NCBI GenBank assembly: GCA_024734495.1
Contig: JALMQS010000089.1
Coordinates: forward strand, 2,119,445 to 2,183,444
Direction: 5' to 3'
Origin: Forficula auricularia
Taxonomy: Eukaryota > Arthropoda > Insecta > Dermaptera > Forficulidae
DNA: 64,000 nucleotides
Position 1 is the first letter of the stretch, and every line of letters starts with the position of its first letter. The notes beneath the pieces are model-generated. The model was not told where the DNA came from and did no database searches. It was given only the letters and a program-made list of their open reading frames with translations. This document shows positions 23,301 to 38,300 of this stretch, piece by piece. The translations under genes and the position numbers were made by a program.

Positions 23301-26300
23301 AATGAAACTTGAAGAAAAAAATATTTAAATTTCTAATAAATTACAAAGAAACATACAAAGTATCATTGAATTAATGAAAAGAAAGTGATTCCATTTCTTT
23401 GCTAGTGAGTGTATATGAATGTAGTCACCATAGTTTTGAAACAGTAATAAAGAAGTATGCGATGGAAACAAACATTATTCAGAAAATACACTTTAATTAT
23501 AATTATATTGCCTTTGTATGCGAGAGGATAAATTCCCATATAACATAAAAAAAACGAAAATTGTGTTCGTTAATATCAAGTTCGTTAAATCGAGGGTTTG
23601 CTGTATTGACCAGAAGTAACAATGACGATTAACATGGTTAATAAACTTACTAATCTCTTCCAGGTTTTTCTTTGGAATTGAATTGTTTTGACTAGTTTCC
23701 ATATAATCCTTTTGCTGTTTTTGAATATCGGACCATTTTTGGGCCAATTTACAACAACAATCTCCTGCACGACCAAGAATATAACTTCGAATTTCATCAA
23801 TAGATTCATCGAGGTTTTGGAAAAATGTAATTAAACATTTGATATAACCGAGTGCTTGGCCATAATTTTCATGTAAGAAAGCATCTTCTGCTAAAGTAGC
23901 ATAAGCAAGAACTGCTTTACGTTTTAACAATCTTTCCAAATGTAATTTCCAGGCAACATGACCGTCTTTTGATAAAGGTGGGGGTAATTCAGTTTTATGA
24001 AGAAGGGATGTTCCACTTGCCTGTAATAAAAAAATAATAAATTGTTAAATTAATAAGAGTTAAAATTAATATAGAGTAGGATCTAGTTTAGCGTTTCCTC
24101 GATTAAACCTGATTAAATATGGAAGCCTAAAACAGCTCTAAAGGGCACTGAATCGGCCCCCGAAAGATAATTTAATGATACTTAGGGGATAAGTAGGTAC
24201 TAATAAAATAATAAGATCCTGAAAGTTTCAGATCCCTAACTCAATTGGTTTTTGAGAAAAAGCAAAATATTTAATAAACAGAAAAAAAATCAACTGGTGT
24301 GTCCAGCACACGACTTTCACATTTTCATTTATTTGAAGTCATCGCGACACTAATAATTTACACCCACTTCCTTTATTTCTTTTTTTTATTTTAAAAAAAT
24401 CGTTAGAGCCCTTTTTGAGAAAATAAAAAAAAAAAAAGAAAAATCTTTCATGTAAATGTCCACTTCCGGTCTTCCGATTTCATTGACTGATTTAATGCGC
24501 CACGCAGAGGGGGGCAGCCCTTTACAAAGAAGAAAACAGATTTTTTACAAATAATCATGAACACCTCATCAGCCGTCTAAATAAAGCGCCAGATGTTGTG
24601 GATAATAATTTAAATAATGCAAATATGGGCGCCGGTAGATCAATATCTCCAGAACAGCGGCCAGAGTGTTGGGAGCACCAAGAGTGCCCCACAACTGTGC
24701 AATGCGATTAACACATTTAGAGAAAAAACAATAAATAAATATGATGGTGTTACAATAAAATAAAACAATAAAAAAAACAAAAAAAAATTAACATTTAATG
24801 CTAAAAAAAATATAAATAGTTCAAAATGAGCTGGCCACCGCAGAAAGCCAGGCCAGCCAGCACTGTACATTAAATTTAAAATTTTTAATCCTATTAACTA
24901 AGGACGGGCCCCGTCCAGAAAGTCCGCCTCATATAGCTCGAGAAGTTAAAAGGGGAACCTAGCATCGCCCTGAGTGTCATTTTGTTTAATGTAGTTTTGG
25001 AGACACCCGGGGCGCGCAGGTCCCTGAAGTACCGGGGACATCACACCCCCTTCCACGATATTGTCGCCGCCAGAACGGCGACTCCGAACCTCACCGCGAT
25101 ATTCCCGACCAGACTGGAGTTGCAACTATAATAATTAATTTTGTTCTTGTTGGCAACCTCCAGTACGGCGAGCGCGGAGACCACCTGGACATCAATGACC
25201 GTCACCCGATCTTCCGGCCCTGCCATCACGATGTCGGGCTTACGATCTCCGGCGGCACTGCAGTATAAATACTCCAGCTCCATCCTAGGAGATTTTTTTT
25301 TTAATCCTCCCGTCGTGTGTCCGCCCACAGCCCTGGATAATATGGGCCGTGGTCTCCGTTTTGGGGCACCCGGCCCTACACCCAGGGACACCCCCATCCC
25401 GCCTACCGCGACAGCAGATCGGAGGCGGCAGAGGTCCTTAAACGTGCCGTTGCTCAGTGGACCAGGATAGTTCACCCAGGAGTACGACGGGGTAGCCCTC
25501 GCACACAGTCCCAGGTCCTTACCGTCGACACTGTCATATAACCGGCGGGCCCAGTATTCCCCGGCTTGATGTACTCCTTCTAGCCTATATCAAGGTTAAG
25601 TTTCGAATTTCGTATCTCTGAGACTTATGGTTGCGAAACGCAGGGGGGAGGTAAATTCTTGAGAAACCAGAATTAAGCCATTTTTTCGTGAGATTAGCAT
25701 CCCTGTCGTTAGAGGAATCCGTCAGGGCGAGCCCATTTCTCCAAGTCTCTTCTCGGCATGGTTGGAATCAGTGATCAAGAGATGTGACTGGGATCCTTAT
25801 GGGATAAATATCGATGGACGAAATCTCAACCATCTAGTGCTGATCACGAAAACAGGGAAGAAGGCAGGTTTAATAATTAACGAAGAAAAAACTAAAGTAA
25901 TGCGAAATAACTTTACATCAAGAGACTCTGTACTACTGGAGGGGAATCCCCTGCAAGAATCTAAAGAATTCGTATATCTGGGTAGGCTATTGACAATGAA
26001 TAACAATCTTCAGAGGAGGCGACGGGTTGTCTGGGCCGCACTTGGTGCAATCCGCGACGTCATCGATGAATCAAGAGATGCCGAGCTCAAGGCAGGACTC
26101 CAATGTGCTACCGGCTCTTATATATGGATGCGAAACCTGGGCTTTAACCAAAGTACATGAAAACAAATTAAAAACAACTCAGTCTGCATTAGAGAGAAGA
26201 CTTCCTGGCATCACTCTCCAAAGACAACGGTTTCTTAATCTCCATAATAGCCACATCAGAAATATGTCCTCGGTGAAGGACATTTTGACTCACGCTGACG

Positions 26301-29300
26301 AAGCCAAACACAACTGGACGGGTCTTATGACTCGGAGAGAAGATAATCGGTGGAGTACCGCTACCCAGGTGTGGATCCCTAGAGACAAAGTGAGACCGCC
26401 TGGACGTCCGCCAATTCGAAGGGGGGACTCTCTAAACTACAAAAACACGGTTCGAGACATGAGTGGAAGTAAAGTAATCCAGCACTGGATGACACTGGCA
26501 AGAGACAGAAGGGCATGGCGTAGAAATTGGGACCCGCGTGCATCAAACAGACGCACTGAGGAACGGGTTGTCTAAGTAACTAAGTAAGTAAGTATGACTT
26601 AAGTTGTTTCTGAAATCATTTTTAAGGTATAAGCTTTTTTGAAGACGTTGTAGTTAGCCATGTGTTCAAGCAATGTGTTTTTATCAAAATCGTTAGAGCA
26701 GCATTAGAGAAATTTTGAAAAAACTAAAAGATTTCTAGAAATTTTAATGATTGGATTATCAAGGATCATCAAACTCTAAATAGATGGCAAATTTCAAGTT
26801 CCTATTAGAATTCGGAATCAAACAGCTGGAGAACGAAGTCTCTCCATAAGGGTTTTGATTTTCATCTTATTTGGTACAAAACCTTGAAAATTATAAAAAA
26901 AAAATGTTAAATTTAAAAGAAAAAAATTGTATACTCACGGCAACCTTTTTTTCAGGGGCCTTTTTATCAGAAGAGTTCACTTTAACCTTTTTTTCAGTCG
27001 GTTTAGCGTCAGTTTTTTTTCCCGAAGCATTTTTATCATTCAGTTGAGTACGATTTTTATTATTTTTCTTTTTTTTCTTCTCTTTAGCCTCAGGAACTTT
27101 TTGTGCTGAGTTGTTATTTTTATTTAATGGACTATAAGGCATAGGAATAGGCTCAAAAGGCTTAGCGATCTTTGCTGACTCTCCGCTATCCTACAAAGAC
27201 ATTTTAAATGAAATTATTTAGAATTCATAATCACATAGATAGAGAACGGAGTTAACCCATAAATTTGAAAATTAGTGGTTTTGGAGATATTTCCTCAATA
27301 ATAATTTAATTATTAAAAAGAAATTAAAACGCGAGTATCAAAGATGTGGTTTGATATGTTTAATTTAGATGTTAGAAGGGTTCGACTCCCCATGTTATCC
27401 GGACATCCAAAATAAACATATCTAACAACATATTTGATAGTGGTCTTTCGATTTCTTTTTTTATAAATTTTAATAATTTAAATAAATTATTAAGGTAGTT
27501 GTTTCGAGACAATACTAGCAAAAAGTTAATCCTAGAGTATATAGAGCAGACAATAAGAATTTATAATTCATAAGCCCAAAACTAAACTAAAATTAAACCA
27601 CTTTTTAGGTTAAATAAATGCGTTGTTGCCAGCTTGTTTTTAGTGTAAATTTTTCATTATTTATTCATTATTATCTTAGCAACTGTGTTGTAACTAAGAA
27701 ATAAAATTTTCTTAAAAAATGTATTATTTATTGTTTAATGTTGGTTTAGTTTTTTATAACATTGGTAAGAAGAGTTTCTTAATTATAATTATATATCTAT
27801 GTAAACTTTCCAGTGCAATGTATAAGAGTCTGAAAAACTCTATCTTTGGAATTTAATATCTCAGGAACTATATTGTTCATAAATTTCGTTTTGCTACCAA
27901 TTGATGCAGAAGTATTTAAATAATAATCAGTTTAAATTTCAAAAAAATCCTAAGAAAACTCATATAGTAAAACAACTACCTTAAGCTATAAGATTCATGA
28001 CTTCAGCCAGGGCTGGGTAGAAATTAGTTTTTTAGTTTCTATGTCTATTATATAATAATTTATATAAAAAAGATATACAATTAACATGACACATTTCAAA
28101 GCTATATAGAGTTTCTAGCCGTCGAGTTTTTCAAAAGTATTGAGAAAAATCTGTTTCTGAATTTATTCATAATATTATTATGCTTATCAATGTTAAAAAA
28201 ACTACTTGATTGATAGCTCTGAGGTAACACTATTATATTAAATTAATTTTTGTAATTGTACTAAAAACCAATAATCTGTTTATATTTTTAGTAAAGCCCT
28301 GAAGATGCGGACACAAAGCTAGGCGAAACGTCCCTATCAGAACATCAACTTATATTAAAAATTAAAAATAAAATAAAAACAATTTATTTATTTTCTTAGA
28401 AAGACGGACTGTTAAGCGAAATAAGTAGGTTATAAATAAAGGAAGTCCATTAATTATTTACTTTTATTCAATTTCCGACGTTTCGGAGATTTTTTCTCTC
28501 CTTCTTCAGGATAGTTATTGATGGGTGAGTATAACTCAAGACAAATGGGAACCGAGTTATAGTCACCAATCAATAACTATACAATACTCTGAAGAAGGAG
28601 AGAAAACAGTATCCGAAACGTCGGAAATTGAATAAAAGTAAATAATCTATGGACTGCCTTTCATTATAACCAATTTATTTATTTCATTTTTGAAGAAAGG
28701 CCTCTGAAATAATTCTTAAAATAAAATTTAAAATGCAAACAATCAAAGAGTTGACCTACATAAAATATTATAATTTAAATTGCGTAATTACTTTTTGAAT
28801 GGGTTCATCAGGAAGATACTGGAGACTTTCGAACCCTTGAAAGACATGCTCCAGAGCTCGGAGGCATCGCTCCTTTGCGCCTTGAACGAGTGGTCCAGCA
28901 CAAGGCAAACCATCAACATTTTGGGCCCCTTCGTTAGCTATACAGAGCGTATTTAAAGATAAGGCCACTTCACCAGCACCATTTGGTAATTTAGAAGTCA
29001 CAACTTCCCCGTCCAGAGATGCTGGAGTTGCAGGATCAGTAGTATCTAAAAAATAAATTATATATCCATAAATAATAATAAAAATATAATATGTTCTTCA
29101 AATCAGAATACTAATCTATTACTTTTTTAATTAAAAATCAAATCAAAATGAATTTATTTTAAGGTCAAAATCTAGGATTTTACTAGAAAATATGTTTATA
29201 TTGCATATCAGGGGGTTTCATCCCCTCAGGATTTGAACCCAAACACTAACATGGTTTCCGGGGTGTTAGTCACAACCTCGAGATAAATCTTTCCCCAACA

Positions 29301-32300
29301 TGCAACATATAAGAAAAAAGGATATTCAAAAAACATACTTAAATTTATTTGCACAAAATTGGAGAGAGACGTACTGGTAGAACTTTTAATTGAAAGTAAT
29401 GGAATGCAGCCCAGGGGCAGTGAGGAAAGAAAAAATTAACACATATCAAATAAGGTGTATTTTATTAGAATTCTTCCTGCTTTCCTTTCAAACCGTCGTT
29501 AAGGAGGATTCTTCCCTCCTTCTTCAGGGTTTCAAGGGGTCAATGAAGGATACAAATAAAATGCTTCCTTCCTCTCTCCACAGCCGTGTTTAAAACTTTG
29601 CAGAAGCTTAGAAAAACAATTTTTTTTCTATGCTTCTGCTAAGGAAGAAAAAGTTTTAAACACTGCTGTGGAGAGAGAAAAGAAGCATTTTATTTGTTTC
29701 CTTCATTGACCCCTTGAAACCCTGAAGGAGGGAAGAATCCTCCGAAACGTCGGTTTGAAAGGAAAGGAGGAAGAATTCCAATAAATTACACCTTATTTGA
29801 TATGTGTTAATTTTTTCTTTCGTCACTACCCCTAGGCTACATTCCATTACTTTCAATTAAAAAATACTTAAATCTTTTTGCATTATTTAAAAATAAAATA
29901 AGAAAAAATAGTTGATTCCATCAAAAAAATGATAATGATTCACTTCAAGAATTTTTGTTAAAACTTGTAGAGGCAAAGCCCAAAATTGATGGCACAAACA
30001 GAACCCATGGCTCATTTCGCCTATTGTGATTTGAATAAATTTTAATTTTCCTCATTAATATATCAAAGAATAATTGATACGTCAACGAGGATTATTTTGA
30101 CCGCGCTGATTTGAAAAAAATATATTTTTATCTCGCGAGACTACTGCGGATTACGCTATTGGAGTCTGCGGAGTATTAAGTCTGGACCGAGAGAGAAAAA
30201 GATGTGATCCACTTAGCTACAATCCAACGTCATTTCGCGTATAGCCCGCTAGACATTCGGATGGATCACCAAGTGAATTTGAAATCTCAGATGTTATATA
30301 TTCGATCTCCCAGTCCAGAGCGCTAGATCTATTAGCATGTATGTTAGATGCCTGCCATTAATTAACTGAAGGTTTTCTACATTTGATTCAATCGCGAATC
30401 TAATGTAGGGAATTTTTGTCAAATATTGAGTGAAAATAATATTTGAACTTATATATTCTAACTTGAAATAATGATATTAAATAAATTTTAATTTTCCTCA
30501 TTAATATATCAAAGAATAATTGATATATTAATGAGGAAAATTAACATTTATTTAATATCATTATTTCAAGTTAGAAATATATAAGTTCAAATATTATTTT
30601 CACTCAATATTTGACAAAAATTCCCTACATTAGATTCGCGATTGAATCAAATGTAGAAAACCTTCAGTTTATTGTGATTTGACTGGCCTTTTAACTTAAG
30701 CCAGGTCAATACATCCAGGCTACTGAGGGCAACGAGATATTAATGATTTAAATAAAAAAAACTTAAATTAGAAAGTAAGCCATAATAAATAAAAAATTAT
30801 ATATATAAATGTGGGTTTCACAGAAATAAAAATAAAACTCAATATATTTCAGTGCAATGTAACTCCTGAAGATGGGTGAATAGCCCGAAATATATTGAGT
30901 TTTATTTTTAAACTTTTTTATTTTTATTCCTGTGAAACTCCACATTTATATACTAGGCAGATCAAAAAGTCGGGAATAAGTGAAACAAGAAAACATTGTG
31001 TGTAGAAATGGATCCAGGTTTCATCCATGGTTATGAATCGGCGCAAAAATTCCTTTGAATTTCGCTTAAGCATTGCCAAATTCTGCTGGGAAGTCGTAAC
31101 ACGAATTCGTTTTTGGTCCACTGTGAGCAAATGCGGCACACATCGCGCGCAGAGCTTTTTCATACCCAAAATATCATATATTATATTAAACACAGTGCCA
31201 TATGACATCTTTGTGGTCTCAGCTAGCTCTCTCAATTTCACTTTGGGGTCGTTCAACATAATATCATGGATTTTTTGGGCGTTTTCTGTTGTCAGACCTC
31301 TTTTCAGCGTCCAGATCATTCAGCATCACTTGTGCTTGTTCGGCCGCAACGAAAATCAGAAAATCACTTTTGAATCATCTTCATCGACGGTGCAGAGTCC
31401 CGATAATACTTATCTAGCTTTGTTTTGATCTCGGTTATCGTTTTCTTGGGTAAATAATAGTGTTTAATGAGAACACGAAACTCAGATTTTTTCATTTTTA
31501 AAAAAACACGGAGGTTGGTTGCTTTTCACTGCTGTAACTTGTAAATGCGAAAACATGAATGGCTGTTAGTTATGAATGGTTCACTTTAGTTAATACTAGC
31601 CCCATTTCATAGGATTATTCCAGACTTTTTGATCTGCCTAGTATATAATTTTTTTATATATTAATAATGGATAATAAGTAAAAATATATTTTTCTAGGTG
31701 GGTTTCACAAATAAATTTCTTTTGTAACTCCTGATGGGCTCATAACCCGAAATATATATCGAGATAAAAAAACTCAAAACATATATTTGTTTTATTTGTG
31801 AAACCCACCTAGAAAAATATATTTTTACTTATTATCTATTAAAATGTTTCACCTAGAACCGACACCAAATTCTTTAAAGAATATTAATAATGTTTCACTT
31901 AAAACCAACACCGCTTTCCTTAGAGGAAAGTAAGCCATAATATTTATGAATTTGAAAGTTTATAATAGGAAAATAAGGACAAGTTTTTATGTGTGACTTT
32001 TTTATTTATCAGCCAACGTTTCGTCGACTTTGCCGACTTCTTCAGGGCTTCAAATAGTCATGCCACACATTCATCTAAATTTTCTTGTTATTTTTTAAAT
32101 ATAAGATTTCTTTATGTAAGGATCAAAAGAAAAAAATTCTATTCTGTTTTTAAAAACAGAGTTGCCTCATTCTTTTTGTTATTTCTGTTTTATATCTAAT
32201 GTAATTGTTATTATAAAAAGAAAAGAAAGAAAAATTGTTTATGTGAATTGAAATAAAACAGTTTAATGTGAATTGATTATTGATATTTGTGTTTCTGATA

Positions 32301-35300
32301 GTCTGAATGGTAACGAAGATAACAAGAAAATTTAGACGAATGTGTGGCATGCATATTTCCATATTTGAAGCCCTGAAGATGACGGCAAAGTCGACGAAAC
32401 GTTGGCTGATAAATAAATAAGCTGACGTGTTCTGATGTGGCCATCCACTTGACTTTACCATACAACCTGGCCCCTCACTTTTATTTAATATTTAATTAAA
32501 TTATTTATAATCATGTAGGGGAGAGAGGTTAGTTTTTGCATTTTTAGACTCCTGGGGGCCCACTGATTATGTATACAAAATTTGGTTGAGTTTGATACAA
32601 GAGCCTAGATTTTGATTTTTTGACCACTGCCCCCCCCCCTCCCATTTTGGGTGGTTAGTTTTTGCATTTTTAGACTTCTGAGGTCCCACTGATTATGTAT
32701 ACAAAATTTGGTTGAGTTTGCTCAAAAGGCCTAGATTTTTAATTTTTAACCCCCCCCCCCCCCTCCAACCCCCTTAATTTTGGGTCGATATGCACCAAAA
32801 TCTAATCAGCTCTTAAGCTCAATGGAACAAAACTACGTGTGAAATTTGGTTTCGATATTCACACTAGTTTTTGAGTTAGCTCGTCCACAAAAATTTGGTA
32901 ACGCACAGACTAACAACCAGACAACCAGACAGACTAACAGACATTTTGACAAAACAATTATTATCTCGAAAAATATAATTTTTTCGATGTTCACTTATTA
33001 GGGCTTTTTTATAGAGCGAAATGCCATGGTTTCGCTCAATTTTTTTAATCAAAATAGTTTCAGCCGTTTTTGAGATATTTCGAAAAAAAAGAAGGAAAAA
33101 ACCCACTTTTTTCATGCACGATTACAATACTTGACCATACCCTGTATGGTAAAGTAAAAACTCACACATAAAAACTTGTCCTTCCTTTCCTATTATAAAC
33201 TTTCTAATTAATACAAATTATGGACGAAAATGATAATAATAAATATTTATAAATGATTTAATTCAATTGAAAATGGAATATTTACTTGGTACGAATATAT
33301 CACTTAGCATATAATGGGCGGAGGTGACGATCTGAGAATATTTTTCTTTATTAAGAAGAGAAATGCATCGTTCTAGAAGGAAATGAATAGTTCCTGAATT
33401 TTGAGAACTTTCTTCGGTTGAGCGGCTTAAATTTCGTGCCATACGATACAGTAACATTGCAACAGGTACAGTAAATGGGTTCTGATCCTTGTCTTCAGAC
33501 ACCTCTGAACACAAAGATGTCAGGTCATAGAGTTTAATAACTTCGTCATCTTTTCCTAGAAAACAAAACAAAACAACATAAATAAATAAACTTAAAATTA
33601 TTTAAAAAGATTTTTCGTAGGGAAAAGTGCGGATTAAATTAAAGAGCATGTCTTTTGGTACATAAAAATCAGTGGTCGTATTCCTAGTCCCTACCTCCCA
33701 TTAGAGGACTGAGTTGAAGATATTTCAAGATGTTCGCTAATTGAATTACTGATTAGAAATTACGTAAATGAATTAGATTATCACTTATTCAATTACACTC
33801 GTTTGGTATTAACAGGCAAAATAAAAATAAAAAAATAATGGTAAATAAAACTCTAATCAATTTAAATATGAATGCTTTAATTTTTTTTTTTTATAATGAT
33901 ATTGATACAAGAAGAAGTTGCACCAAGAAGGTACAACCTCTTTAGTCCGCGGTGGACCCTTGTATCGTGAAGATAAGAAGAGATTTAGGGATTGGGTAGG
34001 AGCATGCGCGGATCCAGAGGGGCGACCGCCCCCCCAGCATTGGAGATCAACATTTTTATGTTTTTTTTTTTTTTTTATAACATTAAATTTTAAAATAGAA
34101 AATAAAGTTCTATGTGGGGGGGGGGGGCAGAGACGCCCCCCACCCTCCCCCGCTTGGACAATTCGATCGCGACCCACTTTCGAGATAAAAAGCAGATCTT
34201 ATATAGATCGGCCACCCCTGAACTATATAGTTCAATTGAACTAGTTCCATATAATGAACGAACTATAAAAGAACTATTCCCTACTATAAAAGAACTATTC
34301 CCTAAAAAGAACGATTTTTTCCATCTCTATTAAAAATGTTGACAAAGGAAATGAATTAAAAAATATAAAGCTCTTTTTATTTAGTTTGAGATAGGATCCA
34401 TTTTTCATTAAGGGGAGGGGGGGTAAAACTCAGTGGCTGCCCCCCCCCCCAAATCAGAGGTCTGGATCCGCGCCTGGGTAGGAGTCGAAGGTATCTGTGG
34501 ATGCTGGTCTTGAAAGATTGAAGGTTATAATTTGCTGGAAAGACTTGCCAAATCGTTAAACTCCATAAAATAAAAAGTGGAGAAATGCGATGAAATAATG
34601 TACATTATTGCATTATTTATTACTAGCTGCAAGGCCCGTCTTCGGCGGCCCCCTTGTTAGCCAGGGGGTTGCGCCCCCTGGACCCCGATACCCGAACCCC
34701 ACCACCTCGACATTACACTTCGACCCACGCACCCCACCCTCCGCTACGTCCCCTGGAACCCCACCACCCGAAACCCATCCAGCAACGCGCCCCACACCAC
34801 CACCCCGACCCCCGCACATCACCCCCGCTATGCCGCTGGATCCCCACGCTGCACCCCCCCCCGCCCCCCTGGACCCCCTCCCCCGCTACATTTTTTCACC
34901 CTCTCCCACCCTTTTTGGAGGAATTTTTTTAAGCAAAAGTCACATCCCCTACAACTTTGCTTGCAATAAAATTTGCCGTAGGGTTAATAGTTAAGGAGTT
35001 ATTTGATCATTTTCATTCGGGCGTCCCCTCAAACCCCCTTTTCAAAAAATATCAAAAGGTTATATTATAGCTATAAACGTAAGTTAGAAGACATCAGATG
35101 CAAATATGAAATTTCATAATAACCCCTTCAGCCGTTTTTACGTAAATAGTGAGCAACTTTTGGCGGAAACCACAGAAACAGACAGACAGACAGACACACA
35201 GGAATTTTGTTGAGGGTATTTTGGTTCATAACTTTGCTTGAAACGTGTGCAACCAAAATTTGGGGTTATTTGGAGCAATGTACAGATAAAACCTTAATTT

Positions 35301-38300
35301 TATATATATAGATTACTACATCTTAAGTAAATGTCTAAAATTTAGTCCAAATCGAAGAAAGGGTTCAAATTTTTAACCCCAGAGGCCTAATTTTTGGTCC
35401 AATTTCAACCAAAAGAAATCATTAATCTCAATTTAAAATATCTATGTATAAATTTGCGTTTTGATACATTATTATTAATTTTTGAGCTAGAGCGTACACA
35501 CAGTCTAAACCACCTTGTAACAGACATTTCGACACAATAATTAATATCTCTTAAAATATATATTTTTTTAATGTTCACTATATAGGATTTTATTGTAGAC
35601 CAAAACGCCATGAATTCGCACATTTTTTTGAATCACAAATTAAAATGCAAATTACAAAATTTAAGTCAATTAAATAATTCATTTACAAGTAATTCAAATC
35701 CCCAGCTCTCCTAGTGGACAATCCAAGTTTGTGGGAGTGGGGTGAAAATATGAGAGATGTTTTATTTTTGAAATTTTTAATGCCGATTTAAACAAAATTT
35801 CTAATCTATTATAAGCTGTGTAGCAAAGAATAGATGGGGCTAGGGAATAATTTCTGTAAAACAAGATAATGACAAAGTTTGAATTTTTATTTTAGGTAGT
35901 TTTTTTTTTATGATAATGATGAGAGAAGGAGTTAAACCAAAAAGGTGCAACCCTTAAAGGCCTGGGTTGGCCCCTCCATCGTGAAAAAGAAGAAGAAAGA
36001 ATTTTATGGGTTGGGCGGGGGTCGAAGGTATCTGTGGATACGGGTCTTAAATAGCTGAAGGTTATAAGTCGCGGGAAAGATGGTGGCAGGGAGTGAGTTC
36101 CAGTCTCTGGAGCTCAAAGGGATAAAAGAGTTGGCGAAAGCGCTTGTTCGACTTTTAACCAATTTGACAGCGAAGGGGTGCTGAGCGTTTGAAAACGTTT
36201 GTTTCACCATATGGGTTTTCTTAGGATTTTTTTGAAATTTAGACAGATTATTATTTAAATATTTCTGCATCGATTGTTGTCAAAACGAAATTTATGAACA
36301 ATATAGTTCTGGAGATATTAAATTCCAAGGATAGAGTATTTCAGACTCTTATACATTGCACTATACGGGATATCGGAAAGTTTACATACATATATAATTA
36401 TAATTAAGAAACTCTTCTTACCATTGTTATAAAAAACTAAACCAACATTAAACAATAACTAATAGATTTTTTAAGAAAATTTTAATTCATAGTTACAACA
36501 CAGTTTCTGAGATAATAATGAATAAATAACGAAAAATATATAATGAAAAATTTACACTAAAAACAAGCTGGCAACAACCCATGTATTTAACCTAAAAAGC
36601 GAGTTAACTTTAATACTTTTTTTGAAGTTTTTTCGCTTCAGCCATTGTCGCATCAGCTTCTAATCCCTTATTAAGAACTTTTTGTTTTATAAATCTCCCT
36701 TTATAATGTACTTTATCTGACATTTCTATGATAAAATATATACAAACTCGGACAGCGTTGCCAGATTGTTCACGAGCACGGGATTGGCTAGTAGTGGTAC
36801 ATAAACAGCAAAAAGTTTTGGGCTTATGAATTATGAATCCTTATTGTTTGTTCTATATACTCTAGCATTAACTTTTTGCTAGTATTGTCGCGAAACAACT
36901 ACCTTAAATAAAAATTCAAACTTTAATCAAATTAATCAACAAAATAAAAGCTTTAAAAGCTTCTTACTAAGAGAATGACAAGATTTAAAAAATATAGAAG
37001 TAAGATTAAAATGCCAAATAAATACCTTTAAAAAGCCAATAAGTATGTCCAGCTTTAGTTGTGTTGGATCTTAAAAAACTCAGAATATTTTGTGCCACAT
37101 CACGAACAACTTTCGGCGAAAATTTAGAATTTTCTAAATGTGGCACGTCTTCTGTTTTGATAAGCTCGTATTTTTGAACGAATCCATGCAAATGATAGCA
37201 CATGACTAATTCAGGTACATTACACATTAAATTATCAAGCCAATAATCTAGCCCCGTTAAAATATTGATTGGTTTCTCCAAATTCTCTAGTCGTAAACTC
37301 ACACAAGGATGATTCGGGCCTCCAAAGATAGGCATATCCGTTCCGATTAACATTTGAATATTTTCAAAGGTCCAAATGACATTTCGAAAATATTCATGTT
37401 GACTGGAAGAAGAGCCAGGAAGTTTCTCTTCCAGTTGAGGTTCAGGCAACGGAGGATGTTTCTGAAATGGAATTTACAAAAAAATTTAAAAAGAGACATA
37501 TGGCTTAGATATAAAATTAAACTGGAATTTTTTAAATGCACGAAGAAGGTAATTTTGGAAATGTTTCAAGTCTAGTAAAATTAATAAATCGCATTTGTCA
37601 AGTTATTGTTTAAGCGTTGTCTATTCTAAAGCGATGCGTTACTTGGGCAATTGGGAATTTTTTTACGCAATGAGGTTGTTAGCCTTATGGCTCTTTTAGT
37701 GACTAATAGGCTATCCAGCATTAACTAGGGCTCTCAGTTCCTGGCTAATTGTAGAATCGTTTCCACCATTTCCCTTTTACTTTACCATACAGGGCATGAA
37801 TAGCGCATGAAAAAAGTGTTTTTTTGCTTCTTTTTTGGAAATATCTCAAAAACCGCTGAAACTATTTTGATTAAAAAAATTGAGCGATACCATGGCATTT
37901 CGATCGACAAAAAAGCAGTAATAAGTGAACATCGAAAAAATTATATTTTTCGAGAAAATGTCTGTTAGTATGTGCGTTACCAAATTGTTGTGGACGAGCA
38001 AGCTCGAAAACTAGTATGAATATCAAAAACAAATTTCACACGTAGGTTTGGTATATTGAGATTAAGAGCTAATTAGATTTTGGTGCATATCGACCCAAAA
38101 TTAAGGGGGGGGGGGTGAAGAGGGGGTTAAAAATTAAAAATCTTGGCCATTTGAGCAAACTCAACCAAATTTTGTATACATAATCAATGTACCCCCAGAA
38201 GTCTAAAAATGCAAAAACTGACCAGCCAAAATGGGGGGAGAGTGTTGTAGTGTCAAAAAATGAAAAAACTAGACCCTTGTACCAAACTCAACCAAATTTT

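Larger units (their letters stand above)
28424..28668. repeat. Foldback repeat with paired hammerhead-like motifs
   Basis: Arms containing TTACTTTTATTCAATTTCCG and its complement surround a central inverted sequence (AGTTATTGATGGGTGA...). Motifs at 28477-28509 (minus) and 28589-28622 (plus) face each other. Confidence 0.7.
31984..32418. repeat. Foldback repeat with paired hammerhead-like motifs
   Basis: Inverted arms (TTTATCAGCCAACGTTTCG and its complement) surround unrelated AT-rich sequence. Motifs are at 32015-32045 (minus) and 32373-32403 (plus). Confidence 0.7.

Noticed and set aside
24640..24870. 76-residue hydrophobic frame on the minus strand
   Set aside because: AT-rich translation produces phenylalanine/leucine strings by chance; no family.
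25141..25475. Plus-strand 109-residue frame
   Set aside because: Shadow of the R2-like minus-strand frame, which carries the recognisable motifs.
27363..27425. tRNA gene
   Set aside because: Only a T-arm-like sequence; no acceptor stem or anticodon arm could be drawn.
34608..34994. Proline-rich open frames
   Set aside because: They come from the C-rich tract of the second Helitron copy.
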